A stretch of DNA of 6,217 nt from Actinomyces viscosus (GTDB lineage: Bacteria > Bacteroidota > Bacteroidia > Flavobacteriales_D > Crocinitomicaceae). The notes beneath the pieces were generated by a model. The model was not told where the DNA came from. It searched no databases and was given only the letters and a program-made list of their open reading frames with translations. The stretch covers positions 1 through 6,217 of the forward strand of contig CALPVI020000114.1 in the NCBI GenBank assembly GCA_943326975.2, given 5' to 3'. The position numbers and the translations under genes were made by a program. Positions 5,231 to 6,217 of this stretch are shown here, piece by piece (the stretch's first letter is position 1; each line of letters begins with the position of its first letter).

Positions 5231-6217
5231 ATGAAAAAAATAATTTACTTACCGCTTCTTTTTGTAGCCTTTTTATACGCTTGTGGAAGTAGCTCAAACG
5301 GCCCTGTAGAAGATGACCCAGATACCGACATCGTTGAAAACTTTAAAATACATGGTAAAATTGAGGGAGCTGCAAATTCAGCTTTACATTTAGAAGCCTT
5401 AAGTAATGAAGGAACTATTAATGTTGCCGATTGTGAAACGGATAGTGATGGAAACTTTGAATTAATCGGAAACATTCCTGGAATGGGGATTTACCAATTA
5501 CGATTAGGTGAATCAAATGATAAAGTAATCCCAATCACATTGTTACCTAAAGATAATGCTGAATTGATTACTAATTTTAACGAGTATCAATCAACACCTA
5601 CATTCAAAGGTACAGAATGGTCAGAAACACTAACGAATTACATGAACTTATTTAACGATTTCGTTCAAAAGCAACAAAAATTGGCTGCTTTACAAGGAAA
5701 AGTTGCTGAAGAAGAATTGATGGTTCGCTTTTTTGAAATGAAAAAACCTTTAGATGAGTTTTGTAAAGCAAGTATGACAAAACAACCAAGCAATCCTGTA
5801 AATATTATTTTATCTTCTTCTTTAACTCCTTCTATGGGCTTTGAAGGTTGGGATGCTAATAACTTAATTGTTTTGAAAAAAGTAGCTAACGCTTTTACAA
5901 AACGATACGAAAACTCACCGATAACTTCAACTATTGCTAATCAGATTTATCAATTAGAAATGGCGTATAATGAATACAAAGAATTTAATTCTGGCAATAA
6001 GTTAGCACCGGAAATCGCATTATCGAATCCTGATGGAAAAGAAATTACATTATCAAGCCTAAAGGGTGAAGTAGTTTTAATTGACTTTTGGGCATCATGG
6101 TGTGGTCCTTGTAGAAAAGAAAACCCTAATGTAGTAAGACTTTATAATGAATACAAAAACAAAGGATTTACAATTTATTCAGTTTCGTTAGACGAAAACA
6201 AAGATGCATGGAAAAAA
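5231..6217 (+). CDS. DUF4369/TlpA-type thioredoxin-domain lipoprotein (3' end outside window)
   Basis: A predicted envelope lipoprotein with a thioredoxin fold, likely a thiol-disulfide reductase of the TlpA/ResA group. The frame is open from ATG 5231 to the window edge (329 codons) with no stop. Residues 1-17 are a lipoprotein signal peptide with lipobox LYAC, and C18 is the predicted lipidated cysteine. A Ser/Gly linker and an acidic patch (EDDPDTD, 27-33) follow. Residues about 38-120 form a beta-rich region (FKIHGKIEGA, DSDGNFELIG, YQLRLGE) typical of DUF4369, and about 125-255 are mainly helical. From about 263 (LAPEIALSNPDGKEITLSSLKGEVVLIDFWASWCGPC) is the AhpC/TSA-type thioredoxin domain with active-site WCGPC: W290, C291, C294. 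Only its first half is present. Substrates are unknown; such proteins are numerous in Bacteroidota. The 27-bp gap after gatB suggests possible co-transcription without clear functional connection. Confidence 0.9.
   Translation, partial: MKKIIYLPLLFVAFLYACGSSSNGPVEDDPDTDIVENFKIHGKIEGAANSALHLEALSNEGTINVADCETDSDGNFELIGNIPGMGIYQLRLGESNDKVIPITLLPKDNAELITNFNEYQSTPTFKGTEWSETLTNYMNLFNDFVQKQQKLAALQGKVAEEELMVRFFEMKKPLDEFCKASMTKQPSNPVNIILSSSLTPSMGFEGWDANNLIVLKKVANAFTKRYENSPITSTIANQIYQLEMAYNEYKEFNSGNKLAPEIALSNPDGKEITLSSLKGEVVLIDFWASWCGPCRKENPNVVRLYNEYKNKGFTIYSVSLDENKDAWKK

Noticed and set aside
5245..5475. Minus-strand 76-codon frame near the right edge
   Set aside because: It is opposite the signal peptide and first domain of the thioredoxin lipoprotein, whose + frame is supported by lipobox, DUF4369-like region and WCGPC motif.

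Overview
The window is a stretch of ordinary chromosome from a Bacteroidota bacterium, most likely a member of the Flavobacteriaceae. The evidence is low GC (roughly two-thirds A+T by eye), TAA at every stop visible in the window, A-rich stretches before start codons in place of Shine-Dalgarno sequences, a Gram-negative lipid A gene (lpxK), a DUF4369/TlpA-type thioredoxin lipoprotein, and the small orphan HsdR_N-type protein that is widespread in this phylum. The genus cannot be fixed from the sequence alone.

Layout, all on the + strand: (1) the C-terminal half of alanine dehydrogenase, cut by the left edge and ending in a perfect 16-bp hairpin; (2) a 150-aa orphan PD-(D/E)XK-type protein related to the N-terminus of type I restriction HsdR; (3) a PAP2-family membrane phosphatase that overlaps gene 2 by 17 nt; (4) a 172-bp AT-rich gap with possible regulatory dyads and a promoter-like element; (5) lpxK, the lipid A 4'-kinase; (6) a trimeric-type purine nucleoside phosphorylase that overlaps lpxK by 17 nt; (7) gatB, a subunit of the tRNA-dependent amidotransferase; (8) a lipoprotein with an N-terminal DUF4369-like region and a WCGPC thioredoxin domain, cut by the right edge.

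The likely transcription units are ald (ended by its hairpin), the HsdR_N-like gene with PAP2, and lpxK-punA-gatB, possibly continuing into the thioredoxin lipoprotein across a 27-bp gap. Functions are mixed: amino-acid catabolism, envelope lipid metabolism, purine salvage, tRNA charging and periplasmic redox. This looks like a housekeeping cluster, not a pathway.

No mobile element, CRISPR array, RNA gene or convincing new system is visible. The points most worth a second look are the Asp replacing the specificity-determining Asn in the purine nucleoside phosphorylase, the conserved nuclease-like orphan, the PAP2 phosphatase beside the lipid A kinase, and the two related inverted repeats at the stop codons of ald and PAP2.
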